Part shown: one piece after another, positions 17,433-27,391 of the stretch | How positions within the stretch are numbered: position 1 is the first letter of the stretch | How the letters are laid out: every line of letters begins with the position of its first letter | Source: Actinoplanes derwentensis | Lineage (GTDB): Bacteria > Actinomycetota > Actinomycetes > Mycobacteriales > Micromonosporaceae | Direction: 5' to 3' | Assembly (NCBI RefSeq): GCF_900104725.1 | Contig: NZ_LT629758.1 | Span: forward strand, 2,418,001 to 2,482,000 | DNA length: 64,000 bases | Program-made: the position numbers and the translations under genes | Notes under the pieces: model-generated | The model's database searches: none | What the model saw: only the letters and a program-made list of their open reading frames with translations | Told to the model about the DNA's origin: nothing

Positions 17433-18980
17433 TTACGCAGCGGGCGCCGGTGTCGCCGGCTCGTCGTCGCAGACGACCCCGTCCGAGGGCAGGGCCGTCC
17501 CGATGAGGTAGTCGACCATCACCGCGCTCGCGCAACGGCTGCTGAGGAACGCGACGTGCCGGTTCGCTCGGTAGGTGAGCAGGTGGCCGGAGTCGAGCGT
17601 GGCGGCCAGGGCCACCGCGTCCTGGTACGGCACGTCCGGGTCGCCGGTGTTGCCCGCGACCAGGATCGGCGGGGCGCCCGCCGCGGTGAAGGAGCCGGTG
17701 AACCGGCTCAGCCGCGGGGCCGTCCACTGGGTGCAGACCGCGCCGTGCGACTGGTCGTAGCCGGGCGGTCCGTAGGCCAGCGCCGGACCGAACCGGCCGG
17801 ACGCCGCGGCGACGGTGCGCAGGCCCCGCCGCAGGTCGTCGAGGGAGCGCGGGAACCATCGGTCGTTGCACTCCACGGCGACGTTGGCGCTGTACGGTCC
17901 GACCCGGCTCTCCAGGTAGGGCCCGCCGCCCTGGTCCGCCTGGGCGAGCGAGCCGGCGATCGTGCGGTACGCGGCACGGCCACCGTTGAGCTTCAACATG
18001 AGCTGATAGAGCAGGAGGTAACCGTCGGTCACGTAGGTGGTGACCGACCCGGTCTGCGGGTTGGTGACCGTCCGGGTGACAGGTTCCCGGTCGAGCCGGG
18101 CGACCAGCCGATCGAACGCCGCGGCCGGGTCGCCGGCACCGAACGGGCACTGTGCGGCCGGGTCGGCGCACCAGGCGAAGAACCGGTCGGCGGCCCGGTC
18201 GACAGCGGTGTTCTGGGGTGCGTCCTGGGCGTACGCCCCGGTCGTGTACCGCACCGGGTCGTAGGCGCCGTCCAGGACGAGCGCCCGGCTGCGCTGCGGG
18301 AACAGGTTGGCGTAGACGGTGCCGATGTAGGTGCCGTAGGACGCCCCGAAGTACGTCAGCTTGCTGTCCCCGACGGCGACCCGGAGCCGGTCCAGGTCAC
18401 GGGCGACGTACTCCGTACCGATGAAGGGCAGTAGTTCGTCGTTCTTCGCCGCGCAGGCCGCGGCGAAGTCGCGGCCGTCCCGCACCGCTCGCGCGAACGC
18501 GGCCGTCTCCGGGCCGGGAGTGGCGTCGGCGGCCACGAACCGCCGGTCGGTCTCGGCCGCGTCCCAGCACTCGATCGGCGCGCTCTCGCCGACGCCACGC
18601 GGGTCGAACCCGATGATGTCGAAGCTCTCCGCCAGCCGCGCGACCAGCGGATCGGACGCGGCCCGGCCAGCGATGCTGACGGCCATGTTGAGGCCGGACC
18701 CACCCGGGCCACCGGGGTTGAGGAACAGCGACCCGATCCGCTTGACCGGGTCGGTGGCGGGATGACGCACCATCGCGATGCCGATCGAGCGGCCTTCGGG
18801 CCGCCGGTAGTCGATGGGGACGGGCACGGTCGCGCATTCGAATCCCGCCGGTCGGGCCGGCGGGCACGAACCCCACGTGACCGCGGCGGGAGGGGCGGCC
18901 CGGACCGGTACGGCGGAACCCGTGACGGCGACGAGCACCGCCATGATTGCACCGATGTACTTCGATGGTTTCGAGATCAT
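17433..18980 (-). CDS. Secreted S33-family aminopeptidase (tripeptidyl aminopeptidase-like)
   Basis: A 515-aa protein. The ATG at 18980 has AGAGGAA 6 nt upstream. A signal peptide ends near residue 28 (VPVRAAPPA). The fold is that of Streptomyces SlpD/SlpE and tripeptidyl aminopeptidases: FLNPGGPGGSGLNMA for the oxyanion region, FDPRGVGESAPIECW, nucleophile GASYGT at about residue 217, then VAGNTGDPDVPYQDA for the acid and ANRHVAF for the histidine. A late cysteine pair fits an exported protein. It would trim peptides released by extracellular proteases such as the two subtilases in this window. That link is inference. Confidence 0.9.
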   Translation of the reverse strand: MISKPSKYIGAIMAVLVAVTGSAVPVRAAPPAAVTWGSCPPARPAGFECATVPVPIDYRRPEGRSIGIAMVRHPATDPVKRIGSLFLNPGGPGGSGLNMAVSIAGRAASDPLVARLAESFDIIGFDPRGVGESAPIECWDAAETDRRFVAADATPGPETAAFARAVRDGRDFAAACAAKNDELLPFIGTEYVARDLDRLRVAVGDSKLTYFGASYGTYIGTVYANLFPQRSRALVLDGAYDPVRYTTGAYAQDAPQNTAVDRAADRFFAWCADPAAQCPFGAGDPAAAFDRLVARLDREPVTRTVTNPQTGSVTTYVTDGYLLLYQLMLKLNGGRAAYRTIAGSLAQADQGGGPYLESRVGPYSANVAVECNDRWFPRSLDDLRRGLRTVAAASGRFGPALAYGPPGYDQSHGAVCTQWTAPRLSRFTGSFTAAGAPPILVAGNTGDPDVPYQDAVALAATLDSGHLLTYRANRHVAFLSSRCASAVMVDYLIGTALPSDGVVCDDEPATPAPAA

Positions 18981-19003
18981 GATTCCTCTGCAGAACGGAA
19001 CGG

Positions 19004-19651
19004 TCAGACGGCGGCGCCGCCCCGCAGCTCGGCGAGCTCTCGGCGCAGCCGTCGGTTGGTGTCGCGCAGGTCCGCCAGCTCGCCGTGCAGTTTCGCCAGC
19101 ACGGGAGTGAGTTCGGCCTGCGTCCATCGGGGGGTGATGTGCTGTGGGCAGTTCCAGTCGTAGCCGTGCACCTCGACCGTGATGACCCGTTCGACGTGCG
19201 CGCGGTAGCCCGGCATGCCGACGTCCGCCACCAGAGCCGCCGCGTCCGGGCGCCGGGCGTCGACCACCCGGGCCTCGCCGAGGATCTTGAGTCGCCGCTG
19301 CTGCGCGTAATCCATCAGGAACAGCGACACCTTCGCGGACGACCGGAGGTTGCCGACCGACACGTACTGCCGGTTTCCCCGGTAGTCGGCCCAGCCGAGC
19401 AGACCGGCGCTCAGCACTTTCAGGAACCCGGGTGGGCCGCCCCGGTGCTGGACGTAGGGCCAGCCGCTCTCGCCGGTGGTGCCGAGGTAGAAGCTGTCGC
19501 GTTCGGCGAGGAACGCGACCTCGTCCTCGCCGAGCTCGGCGTCGGTGTCCCACCCGGCGATCAGGCGGCGCATCGCGGTGTGGCTGCCGTACTCCTGTTG
19601 CGCGGCCTCCACCGACGGCGTCTCGAGCGCGGTCAGATAACGGTGCGGCAC
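19004..19651 (-). CDS. Pyridoxamine 5'-phosphate oxidase-family FMN-binding protein
   Basis: A 215-aa protein with a GTG start and GGAGG 5 nt upstream. Residues about 35-135 form the split-barrel flavin fold (FLAERDSFYLGTTGESGWPY; FADYRGNRQYVSVGNL-like strand; SLFLMDYAQQRRLKILGEAR). The C-terminal 35 residues are a charged heptad-like helix (LAKLHGELADLRDTNRRLRR) that suggests a coiled coil. Relatives reduce or oxidise small molecules with FMN, but the substrate is unknown. It lies 23 nt upstream of the S33 peptidase start and may be cotranscribed with it. It is divergent from another split-barrel gene. Confidence 0.8.
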   Translation of the reverse strand: MPHRYLTALETPSVEAAQQEYGSHTAMRRLIAGWDTDAELGEDEVAFLAERDSFYLGTTGESGWPYVQHRGGPPGFLKVLSAGLLGWADYRGNRQYVSVGNLRSSAKVSLFLMDYAQQRRLKILGEARVVDARRPDAAALVADVGMPGYRAHVERVITVEVHGYDWNCPQHITPRWTQAELTPVLAKLHGELADLRDTNRRLRRELAELRGGAAV

Positions 19652-19797
19652 GGCATCCTCCAAGGCTGGTCTCGTCGTGACGCTAGCCAGTCCCACTTGA
19701 CGATTCGTGGATCGGCTCACACGGTAGGGCGAGGCAGTGGAAGGTCTCTGGATTCCGTATTGACCGGCGGATGCACAAGCTGTCAAGTGCGCCTGGA

Positions 19798-19803
19798 TAC
19801 GGT
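19798..19803 (+). promoter_or_regulatory. Putative -10 box (TACGGT) of a leaderless promoter
   Basis: TACGGT lies 6 nt before the ATG at 19810, with no SD sequence between. Transcription would start at the initiation codon. No clear -35 box is seen. Confidence 0.4.
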
Positions 19804-19809
19804 CGCGTC

Positions 19810-20202
19810 ATGACTGTCCTCGACGAACTCGGCGCCGCCAGATACGTCCTGCTGACGACGTTCCGCCGCGACGGCCGCGCGGTGCCGACAGCAGTCTGGA
19901 TCCTGCCCGCTCCCGGCGGCGAGCTGGCGATCTGGACCGGCGAGGACACCGGCAAACTCAAACGGATCCGCCGCGATCACCGGGTCACGCTGGCGCCGTG
20001 CACCGTCCGGGGCCGCGTTCTGGGCGAGACTGTGCCGGCGACCGCCCGGATCGGCGACCGCGAACAGACACGCTGGGCGGCCGGGCGGATCCCGCGTAAG
20101 TACGGCTTGATCGGCTTGTCGGTCTTCCTCGGGAGCCTGTTGAGGAACCGCCGGATCGGGGGCGTCGCGGTCTTCCTGACCCTCGCCGACGGCCGGCGAT
20201 GA
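19810..20202 (+). CDS. PPOX-class F420-dependent oxidoreductase
   Basis: A 130-aa split-barrel protein. The ATG at 19810 fits the family N-terminus (LDELGAARYVLLTTFRRDGR). The family signature follows in AVPTAVWILPAPGGELAIWT and GEDTGKLKRIRRDHRVTLAP, with later GIGDREQ-like and GLSVFLGSL segments. Members of this actinobacterial group use deazaflavin F420 or FMN to reduce small molecules. The substrate is unknown. The gene seems leaderless. It converges on the large BTAD-NB-ARC regulator, with 14 nt between stops. Confidence 0.85.
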   Translation: MTVLDELGAARYVLLTTFRRDGRAVPTAVWILPAPGGELAIWTGEDTGKLKRIRRDHRVTLAPCTVRGRVLGETVPATARIGDREQTRWAAGRIPRKYGLIGLSVFLGSLLRNRRIGGVAVFLTLADGRR

Positions 20203-20216
20203 CCGCATCCCGGCTG

Positions 20217-23084
20217 CTATCCGCTCCCGGTGAGCCTCTTCGCCAGGCCGTCGAGCTGATCGCGCATGTGCGGAGGCCCACCGCCCTGGAAGGAACCGAG
20301 TACCTCGCTGGCCCGGTCGAAAGCCTCTCGGGCCCCGGCCTCGTCACCGAGGGTGATCAGCAGCTCGGACAGGCTGCGGAACGCCTGGAAGTGGTAGGGA
20401 CCCTGGCCCACCGAGCGGGCCGCGTCGGCGGCCCGGCGCAGCTCGGCCACCGCGTCGTCGGTGCGGCCGAGGCCGACGAGGTTGTGCGCGATGGAGACCC
20501 GGATCATGGCTTCCTCGTGCCGGCGGCCGACCCGCAGGTTGATCCCCAGGGCCTGCTGCAGCACCCGGGCCGCCTCCTCGTGCTGGCCGAGCCGGTCCAG
20601 CGAGCGGCCCTTGCAGTCCAGGCTGCGCATCAGCGACGTCTCGTTGCCGGCCGCCCGGCACAGCGTCACCGCCGTCTCGGCGCTCTCCAGGGCCCGTTTG
20701 TGCTCACCGAGCGAGTGGTTCACGGCGTGCACGTTGATGTGGGTGAGCGCCTGTTCGAGGAGCATCCCGTTCTCGACGAACACTTCCAGGGCCGCGGCGA
20801 GCAGTGCGAGCGACTCCTCGTTGGCGCCGAAGAACCAGCGGGCCCCGGCCAGGCTGCGCAGCACGTGCGCCTCGCCGATCACGTCACCGCTGCCGCGGGT
20901 GGCCCGCAGCGCGAACCACATGACGTCGTCCCAGTCCTGGAAGTAGCCGTACCACTCGAAGTACTGCTGCATGGTGATCGCCAGCTGCCACGGGACGATG
21001 CCGTACCCGAGATCGGCGGCGATCCCGACGGTCTCCTTGAGGACCGCCCGGTGCCGGGCGAACCAGGCGATGGCCTCCTGGTAGGTCCGCGGCTGCTCGG
21101 GCAGCACGCCGGGCAGTGCGGGATCGGGCCGGATCGGCGTGCGGTTCGGGGCGAACACCACCTGCGCGTTGAAGCTGCTGTGCAGGTAGTACTGCAGCAG
21201 CCGGGTGACCGCGGCACGCTGATCAGCCTCGGTGTCGACAGTGCGGAAGAGCTCTTCCGCGTACGCCCGGACCAGCACGTGCGCGGTGAAGCAGCCGCTG
21301 TCCTGTTCGTTCACCAGCGCGGCCTCGGCCAGTTCCTCCAGGGCGGCCCGGGTCCCGGCGGGGTCGGCGCCGGTCAGGCTGACGCAGGCCTCGGCGGTGA
21401 TGCCGGCGGTCGGCGCCTGCGACAGCAGCCGGAACAGCCGGGCCGCGGCCGGGCCGAGCTGGCGATAGGACCAGGAGAAAGCGGTCCGCGGACCGGTCAC
21501 GCCACGGCCCTCCGGAAACGCCGCCAGCCGTCGCGCGCCGTCGCGCAGCTCGGCGGCGACGGTGGCCATCGACAGTTGCGGGCGCACCCCGAGCCGCGCC
21601 GCCAGGACGGCCAGGGCCAGCGGCAGACGGCCGCACAGTTCGATGATCTCGTCGAGAACCGCGTCGCCGCCGCCGAGGTCGCGCAGCCCGGCGAGCCGGG
21701 TGGTGAGCAGTCGGCGGGCGTCCTGCAGGTCCGGCAGGTGGGCCCGGTGCAGGCTGGCCCCGTCGGAGACGGCCAGGCCGACCAGCGGCCGGCGGCTGGT
21801 GATCAGCACCAGGCTGTCCGCCGAGTTCGGCAGCAGCGGCCGGACCTGTGCGGCGTCGCGGGCGTCGTCGAGAAGCACCAGGAAACGTTTGCCGGCGGTG
21901 CGGCTGCGGTACGCCCCGACCAGGGCGTCGAAGGTGTCCGGCACGTCGGCACCGTGCAGGCCCAGGGCGTAGAGCAGGGTGCGCAGCGCGTCGGCGGCCG
22001 GGACGCTGCCGTCCTCGTCCTCGTAACCGCGCAGGTCGAGGTAGAGCTGGCCGTCGGTGAAACCGGCGGCGACCTGGTGGGCGAAGTGGGCCACTATCGT
22101 CGACTTACCGACACCGCCCATGCCGTCCACGGCGACCACCATGGGGCTGGTCCGGCGGCCGTCGCGCATGGCGTTCAAGTGGTCGTGCAGCACGGTCATC
22201 TCGTGCGAGCGGCCGACGAACAGCGGCTGGTCCGGCGGCAGCTGCGCCGGGCGCACCACCGGGACGGACCGGCCTTGCGCTGTGGGCGGGCCGGGGTCGG
22301 CGGGCGGCGGCGCGCCACCTTGGGTGAGCACCCGCTGCTGGGCGTCCTGCAGTTCGCGGCCGGGGTCGATGCCGAGTTCGTCGGCGAGCCGTTCCCGCAC
22401 GATGCGGTAAGCGTCCAGGGCCTCGACCTGGTGCCCGGCCGCGGCCAGCGTGTCCACCAGCGCGGCATGCACCGGCTCGTGCAACCGGCCGATCCTGGCG
22501 GCCAGTCGCAACGGCGCGAGCACCCGGGACGGATGGCCGGTGCGCCCGGCGATGCCGGCGGCCGCGACCACGGCGTCGTAGAACTCGCCGTCGATGCCGG
22601 CGAAGGTCGCCGAGGCGGCGGCGCTCTCGGCCAGGTTCGCCCCCGCGGCGCCCTGGCACAGGCGCAGGGCCCGGGTGTAATCGTCGAGCGCGGCGTCGAG
22701 CCGGCCCCGGGCCTGCTCGTCCTTCGCGCGCACGACCAGCCGGCGGAACGCGACCAGGTCCAGGGTCTCCGGCCCGGCGCTGAAGCGGTACCCGTTGTCG
22801 TGGCGCGTCAGGTAGGCGCCGGGTGCGCGCGGCGTCAGCCCGGGTTCCAACAGCCGGCGTAGGACGCCGATGTATTTGTGGATGACGTTCACCGCACTGG
22901 CCGGCGGGTCGGCTCCCCACATCAGGTCGATCAGGGCGGCCATACCGATCGGCCGGCCTTCTTGGGCGATCAGCAGCGCCAGCAGGCATCGCTGCTGGTG
23001 AGGGCCGGCATCAAGCTCGATGTCGCCTCGCCAGAGGCGTAACGGGCCCATGATCTGCAGGCGGATCGCATCAGCGGCTGTCAA
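20217..23084 (-). CDS. AfsR/SARP-type regulator: BTAD, NB-ARC ATPase, TPR
   Basis: A 955-aa protein with a TTG start and AGAAGGA upstream. Residues about 8-95 are an OmpR-like winged helix (LQIMGPLRLWRGDIELDAGP). Residues 100-245 are the bacterial transcriptional activation domain. An NB-ARC ATPase follows, with Walker A GMGGVGKST (about 320), a Walker B strand FLVLLDDARD (about 400) and a GLPLAL-like CGRLPLAL. The last third is a TPR array. This is the AfsR architecture that activates secondary metabolism or development genes after ATP-dependent oligomerisation. No biosynthetic cluster is adjacent. Two related BTAD-ATPases follow. Confidence 0.92.
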   Translation of the reverse strand: MTAADAIRLQIMGPLRLWRGDIELDAGPHQQRCLLALLIAQEGRPIGMAALIDLMWGADPPASAVNVIHKYIGVLRRLLEPGLTPRAPGAYLTRHDNGYRFSAGPETLDLVAFRRLVVRAKDEQARGRLDAALDDYTRALRLCQGAAGANLAESAAASATFAGIDGEFYDAVVAAAGIAGRTGHPSRVLAPLRLAARIGRLHEPVHAALVDTLAAAGHQVEALDAYRIVRERLADELGIDPGRELQDAQQRVLTQGGAPPPADPGPPTAQGRSVPVVRPAQLPPDQPLFVGRSHEMTVLHDHLNAMRDGRRTSPMVVAVDGMGGVGKSTIVAHFAHQVAAGFTDGQLYLDLRGYEDEDGSVPAADALRTLLYALGLHGADVPDTFDALVGAYRSRTAGKRFLVLLDDARDAAQVRPLLPNSADSLVLITSRRPLVGLAVSDGASLHRAHLPDLQDARRLLTTRLAGLRDLGGGDAVLDEIIELCGRLPLALAVLAARLGVRPQLSMATVAAELRDGARRLAAFPEGRGVTGPRTAFSWSYRQLGPAAARLFRLLSQAPTAGITAEACVSLTGADPAGTRAALEELAEAALVNEQDSGCFTAHVLVRAYAEELFRTVDTEADQRAAVTRLLQYYLHSSFNAQVVFAPNRTPIRPDPALPGVLPEQPRTYQEAIAWFARHRAVLKETVGIAADLGYGIVPWQLAITMQQYFEWYGYFQDWDDVMWFALRATRGSGDVIGEAHVLRSLAGARWFFGANEESLALLAAALEVFVENGMLLEQALTHINVHAVNHSLGEHKRALESAETAVTLCRAAGNETSLMRSLDCKGRSLDRLGQHEEAARVLQQALGINLRVGRRHEEAMIRVSIAHNLVGLGRTDDAVAELRRAADAARSVGQGPYHFQAFRSLSELLITLGDEAGAREAFDRASEVLGSFQGGGPPHMRDQLDGLAKRLTGSG

Positions 23085-23220
23085 TCGATTTTCCTTCTGG
23101 TTCGGGACGGGTCATGACCGTAGTGACAACCAGTGGAAGAGTTCTTGACGCTGACTGAACGCCGTGCACACCCCATTGCCAGAGACAGATCATTTCCGGT
23201 ACGACCGGAGTGAGCGCCCG

Positions 23221-26200
23221 TCAGCCGCGGGAGTCGCGCAGGTCGTCCAGCATCCGCTCGGCCTGCCCGGCGAACAGGTGTGCCGCACGCCCGGCCGACA
23301 GTGCCCGGGCTCGCTCGGCCGCGGCCCGGACCACGTCGGCGGGTTCGCCGCGAGCCTGCAGCAGCCGGGCGCGCATCAGCAGGAGCAGCCCCTCGGAGTG
23401 GCGTTCACCGTGGGTGCGCATCTCGCGATCGGCGTGGTCGAGCGCGACGGCGGCCGACCGGGTGTCGCCGGCCTTCAGGTACAGGCCGGCCAGCACGGCC
23501 AGCCAGGTGGTGTACGAAGAGCGCGGCGGGTCGAGCAGGTTGGCGGACACCAGCCGGTCCAGTTCGGCCGCGGCCGCCGCCGGGGCCCGGCCGATCATGC
23601 CCAGTCCCCAGCAGCGGGCCAGCCGGGCGTAGGTGCCGAGGAAGACGAACGACAGGCCGGGGTCGACGGCGATGCTGCGGTCCGCGATCCGCAGCGCCCA
23701 CTGCGGGTCTTCGGCCAGTGCTGCCGCGATGACCGCGAACGACGCCCAGAACGTCACCGCGTACCGGTTGTCGCCCGCTTCGGCCTCCATCGTGTCGAAC
23801 AGGTCCCGCGCCCGCGCGACGTCGCCGTGCAGGGTGGTCATCAGCGCGAGCATGCCGGCGGCGAGCAGTCGCAGGTCGCGTAGCAGCGGAAGGTCCTGCT
23901 TCAGCACCCGGTCCTCGGCCGCCGCCTCGGTGCACCGGGTCAGATGGCGGAACGCCTCGCCGATGTCGCCGGACTCCCACCGGTGAATGCCCCAGGCGAG
24001 CAGGCCGTAGACCCGTACCACCGGATCGCCGGACGTCTCGCCCTGCTGGCGCAGCCGCTGCGCCAGCGGGCCACTCCGGTCGACCTCGGCACCCTCGGAC
24101 AGCCCGGTGAACCGGGTGAACAGGAAACTCGTGGCCTCCCGCTCGCGGCCCAGCTCACGGGCCAGGGTCTCGGCTCGTTCGAGGATCTCCGGCGGCGACC
24201 CGACGTATCCCTCCAGCATGCCCAGGACCAGGACGAGCTGCGACAGCGCGGCCAGTTCGGACTCCGCGATCCGGGCTTCCCGGGCCAGCCGCGCGGCCAT
24301 CCGCAGCTGCTGCTCCGCGGTCTCGAAGGCCGACTTGCCGGTGGCCCGGTGGGCCGCGCGGACCAGCGCCGTGACGGTACGACCCGGGTCGGCGAGCGGG
24401 CCGGCCGCCCACAGATGGTGGGCGAGCCGCTCGGCCGCCGCCTCACCAGCCGGGACGGTGGACTCCAGCGCGTCGGCGATGTGCAGATGCAACTGGGGCA
24501 CCAGACGCTGCGGGGTGCTCGCGGCGATCGACTCGCGGACCAGGTCGTGGGCGAAACGGACGGCGAACGGGTTGTCCGGAGCGGCCCCGAGCAGGCCCAG
24601 GGACTCCACCGGTTCGAGGTGGTCGAGGGCCGCCTGCACGTCCGTACCCGCGGCGCGCGCCAGCAGGTCGACGTCGGTCTCACGGCCGAACAACGCCGCG
24701 ACCTGCAGTAACCGGCGCGCCTGGTCGCTCAGCCCGGCGATGCGGTCCTGCACGACGTCGCGGACCGTGGACGGCACGCCGGGCCGGGCGGTGGCCTCGT
24801 CGGTGAGCGTGGCACCGCCGACGGTCAGCAGCCGGGACAGTTCCCGGACGAAGAACGGATTCCCGGCGGTACGGGCGTGGATACCACGGGCCACTGCGGG
24901 CGACGGTCTACGGCCGGTCTCCCGGCGTACCAGCTCGCTCACGTCGCCCTGACCGAGAGGGCCGAGCCTGATCCGGCGGTGCCCGGCCGCCCGGCTGGCG
25001 GCGGCGAGCACCCGGGTCAGCTCGGGGCTGGGCACCGGCGCGTGGGTGCGCACCGCGCCGACCAGTGCCACGCCCGCCGGAAGCCGTGCCGCGAGGTGCC
25101 CGAACAGGTGCAACGAGGTCACGTCGGCCCAGTGCAGGTCGTCCAGGATCAGCAGCAGCGGGCGCTGGGCGGCGGCCCGGGCGGCGAGGTCGGCGACCTG
25201 CTCGAACAGGCGGAACTGTGCGCCGCCGACAGCTGGTGGCGGCGTCTCTCGGGCGGTCCCGCCGAGCGCCAGCAGCCGGTCGAGCTCACCGGCCGGCTGG
25301 TCCCCGCGGTGGGCCTCGGGCCGGGCCGCGAGGATCGCGCCGATCACCTGGATCCACGGCCACATCGACGGGGTGCCGTCACCCTCCATGCACTGGCCCC
25401 ACACCACCAGCACGCCGCGCTGGCCGGCTTCGGCGGCGCCCTCCTCCACCAGGCGGGTCTTACCGGCACCGGGTTCACCCTCCACGATGACCATCCCGCT
25501 GCCGTGACTGATCGCCGGTTCGATCCCGGCCCGCAGCACGGCGAGTTCGGTGGCCCGCCCGACCAGGCCGCCGGGATCGGCGGGCGGGTCGCCTGCGGGA
25601 TCCGCCGGGGCCGCGCCGAGCACTTTCTGGTACGCGGCCCGCAGGGCCGGTCCCGGGTCGATGCCGAGTTCGTCGGCGAGCCGGGCGCGGACCCGGCCGG
25701 CGAGCGCGAGCGCCTCGTCCGGGCGGCCGGACGCGCCGAGGGCGACGACGAGGGCGGCCTGCAGCGGCTCGTTGAGCGGTGCGAGGGAGGCGGCCAGCCG
25801 CAGCGGCCGCAGTATCTGCTGGGGACGGCCGAGCGTCACGGCGAGGTCGGCGGCGGCGATGCAGGCGACGAAGAACTCCTCGTCGAGAGCCGCGAAGATC
25901 GGTTGCGCGGCCGAGTCGTCGCCGGTCCCGCCGCCGGCCGGGCCGCGCCAGAGCCGCAGGGCAGCCGCGTACGCGTCGAGGGCCGTCTCGCGGGAGGCCG
26001 CCTCCGCCGCCGCGATACGCCGGCGGAACACGACCAGGTCGAGGACGCCGTGGTCGTCGACGAAGACGTAGCCGTTGCCGTGGCGGCGCAGGTAGGAGCT
26101 GGCGCCACGGGTGGCCGCCGCCGGTTCGAACAGCCGCCGCAGGGCACCGATGTGTTTCTGGATCACGTTGACGGCGCTGGGTGGGGCGTCGTCGGCCCAC

Positions 26201-26382
26201 ATCAGGTCGATCAGCTCGCTGACGCTGACCGGCCGTCCGGCCCGGGCCAGAAGTACGGACAGCAGGAACGCCTGCTGTGGCGGACCCGGATCGACGGTGA
26301 CGTCGCCGCGCCGGACGCGCAGCGAGCCCAGGATGTGCAACCGGAGCTCGCCGCCGGATGCGACCTGATCCGGCGCTGTCAC
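23221..26382 (-). CDS. SARP-like regulator: BTAD fused to a LuxR-type AAA ATPase and TPR
   Basis: A 1053-aa protein. GTG at 26382 is chosen for AGGAG 8 nt upstream and because the winged helix begins there (LRLHILGSLRVRRGDVTVDP). The BTAD ends near residue 250. An AAA/guanylate-cyclase-type ATPase follows, with Walker A GEPGAGKTR near residue 304 and Walker B LLLILDDLHWAD near 411, and then a TPR-rich tail. It differs from its neighbour by carrying the LAL-type rather than the NB-ARC ATPase. It is divergent from a LuxR gene and is the full-length relative of the truncated gene at 27392-29386. Confidence 0.9.
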   Translation of the reverse strand: MTAPDQVASGGELRLHILGSLRVRRGDVTVDPGPPQQAFLLSVLLARAGRPVSVSELIDLMWADDAPPSAVNVIQKHIGALRRLFEPAAATRGASSYLRRHGNGYVFVDDHGVLDLVVFRRRIAAAEAASRETALDAYAAALRLWRGPAGGGTGDDSAAQPIFAALDEEFFVACIAAADLAVTLGRPQQILRPLRLAASLAPLNEPLQAALVVALGASGRPDEALALAGRVRARLADELGIDPGPALRAAYQKVLGAAPADPAGDPPADPGGLVGRATELAVLRAGIEPAISHGSGMVIVEGEPGAGKTRLVEEGAAEAGQRGVLVVWGQCMEGDGTPSMWPWIQVIGAILAARPEAHRGDQPAGELDRLLALGGTARETPPPAVGGAQFRLFEQVADLAARAAAQRPLLLILDDLHWADVTSLHLFGHLAARLPAGVALVGAVRTHAPVPSPELTRVLAAASRAAGHRRIRLGPLGQGDVSELVRRETGRRPSPAVARGIHARTAGNPFFVRELSRLLTVGGATLTDEATARPGVPSTVRDVVQDRIAGLSDQARRLLQVAALFGRETDVDLLARAAGTDVQAALDHLEPVESLGLLGAAPDNPFAVRFAHDLVRESIAASTPQRLVPQLHLHIADALESTVPAGEAAAERLAHHLWAAGPLADPGRTVTALVRAAHRATGKSAFETAEQQLRMAARLAREARIAESELAALSQLVLVLGMLEGYVGSPPEILERAETLARELGREREATSFLFTRFTGLSEGAEVDRSGPLAQRLRQQGETSGDPVVRVYGLLAWGIHRWESGDIGEAFRHLTRCTEAAAEDRVLKQDLPLLRDLRLLAAGMLALMTTLHGDVARARDLFDTMEAEAGDNRYAVTFWASFAVIAAALAEDPQWALRIADRSIAVDPGLSFVFLGTYARLARCWGLGMIGRAPAAAAAELDRLVSANLLDPPRSSYTTWLAVLAGLYLKAGDTRSAAVALDHADREMRTHGERHSEGLLLLMRARLLQARGEPADVVRAAAERARALSAGRAAHLFAGQAERMLDDLRDSRG

Positions 26383-26624
26383 TCTGATCACTCCTGACGA
26401 GCCGCTGATGTTGCTCGATCGGGCATCGTTCCCGATCGGCCGGATACTACAGGGAACCCCGCACACCGCGTTCCTGTGCGGGTTCCTCGACATGCCCTTT
26501 CGGGCAGATCGGAGTGGCCGCCTCGTGCCCCTTCCCCGGCCTGTCCAGCCGGGCGGAAGTCGAAAGTCAGTCACGCGCCCGATCCTTGGTGGCGCGGGCG
26601 GGTCGGGAAGTCAGGAGTCGAACG

Positions 26625-27278
26625 ATGTCGGTAACCGGAACGCCCGAGCGGATCCCGGTCACCGTGCACGGCGACGACCCGCTGGTGCTCGCGGGGTTGA
26701 CCCACCATCTCCGGGCGAGCCCGCTGATCGAGGTGCGCAATCCCATGGGCGCCGGCCAGGGCCCGACGGGCGTCGCCGTCACCGCCGTCACCGCCGTCGC
26801 TGTCCTCGCTACCGAGCGCATCGAGGAGCCGGTGCTGGGTGCGCTGAGCCGTACCGGCCCGGTGGTCCTGGTGGTGCCCCGGCTCAGCGAGTCCGAGCTG
26901 CTGACCGTGCTGGACAGCGGTGTCGCGGCCGTCCTCTACCGGCACGAGGTGACGGCCGGGAGCCTGCGCGACGCGGTCCGCACGGCGGCGCGGCACGGCC
27001 GGGAACTGCCGAACGCCGCCGTCGGTCAGCTCATCGACACCGTGCTGCGGCTGCGGCGCGAGTCAGCCACCCCGGCCGAGGACATCCGGCCGCCGCGCGG
27101 ACGCGAACTCGACGTGCTGCGCCTGCTAGCCGACGGCCTGGAGACCCGGGAGATCGCCCAGCTACTCGACTGCTCCGAACGCACCGTCAAGAACGTGCTG
27201 CACGGTGTCACGGCCCGCTTCCGGCTGCGGAACCGTACCCACGCGGTCGCGTACGCGCTACGCGCCGGATATCTGTAG
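26625..27278 (+). CDS. Orphan LuxR/NarL-type regulator with degenerate receiver
   Basis: A 217-aa protein with ATG 26625 and AGGAG 7 nt upstream. The receiver domain has a partial acidic motif (VTVHGDDPLVLAGLTHHL). A valine/alanine/threonine-rich strand (VAVTAVTAVAVLA) stands where the phospho-acceptor aspartate should be. The LuxR HTH spans about 150-215 (GRELDVLRLLADGLETREIA; SERTVKNVLHGVTARFRLRN). It is a paralogue of 15444-16061. It sits between two BTAD-ATPase genes and is divergent from the full-length one over 242 bp, so the pair may cross-regulate. No kinase partner is present. Confidence 0.82.
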   Translation: MSVTGTPERIPVTVHGDDPLVLAGLTHHLRASPLIEVRNPMGAGQGPTGVAVTAVTAVAVLATERIEEPVLGALSRTGPVVLVVPRLSESELLTVLDSGVAAVLYRHEVTAGSLRDAVRTAARHGRELPNAAVGQLIDTVLRLRRESATPAEDIRPPRGRELDVLRLLADGLETREIAQLLDCSERTVKNVLHGVTARFRLRNRTHAVAYALRAGYL

Positions 27279-27391
27279 CCGGTCAGCCGACTCCACCAGG
27301 CCGCACGTATTCTCGGCCCGCTGCGGCTGCGACGTGACGGATCTGGACACGACCCACCCGCGAACCGCTACAGCACCAGTCGCCGGCGAAC

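Noticed and set aside
20199..22862. Long open frame (887 codons) on the plus strand
   Set aside because: It is antisense to the AfsR-type regulator, whose domains and motifs are clear. Long antisense frames are expected at this GC content.
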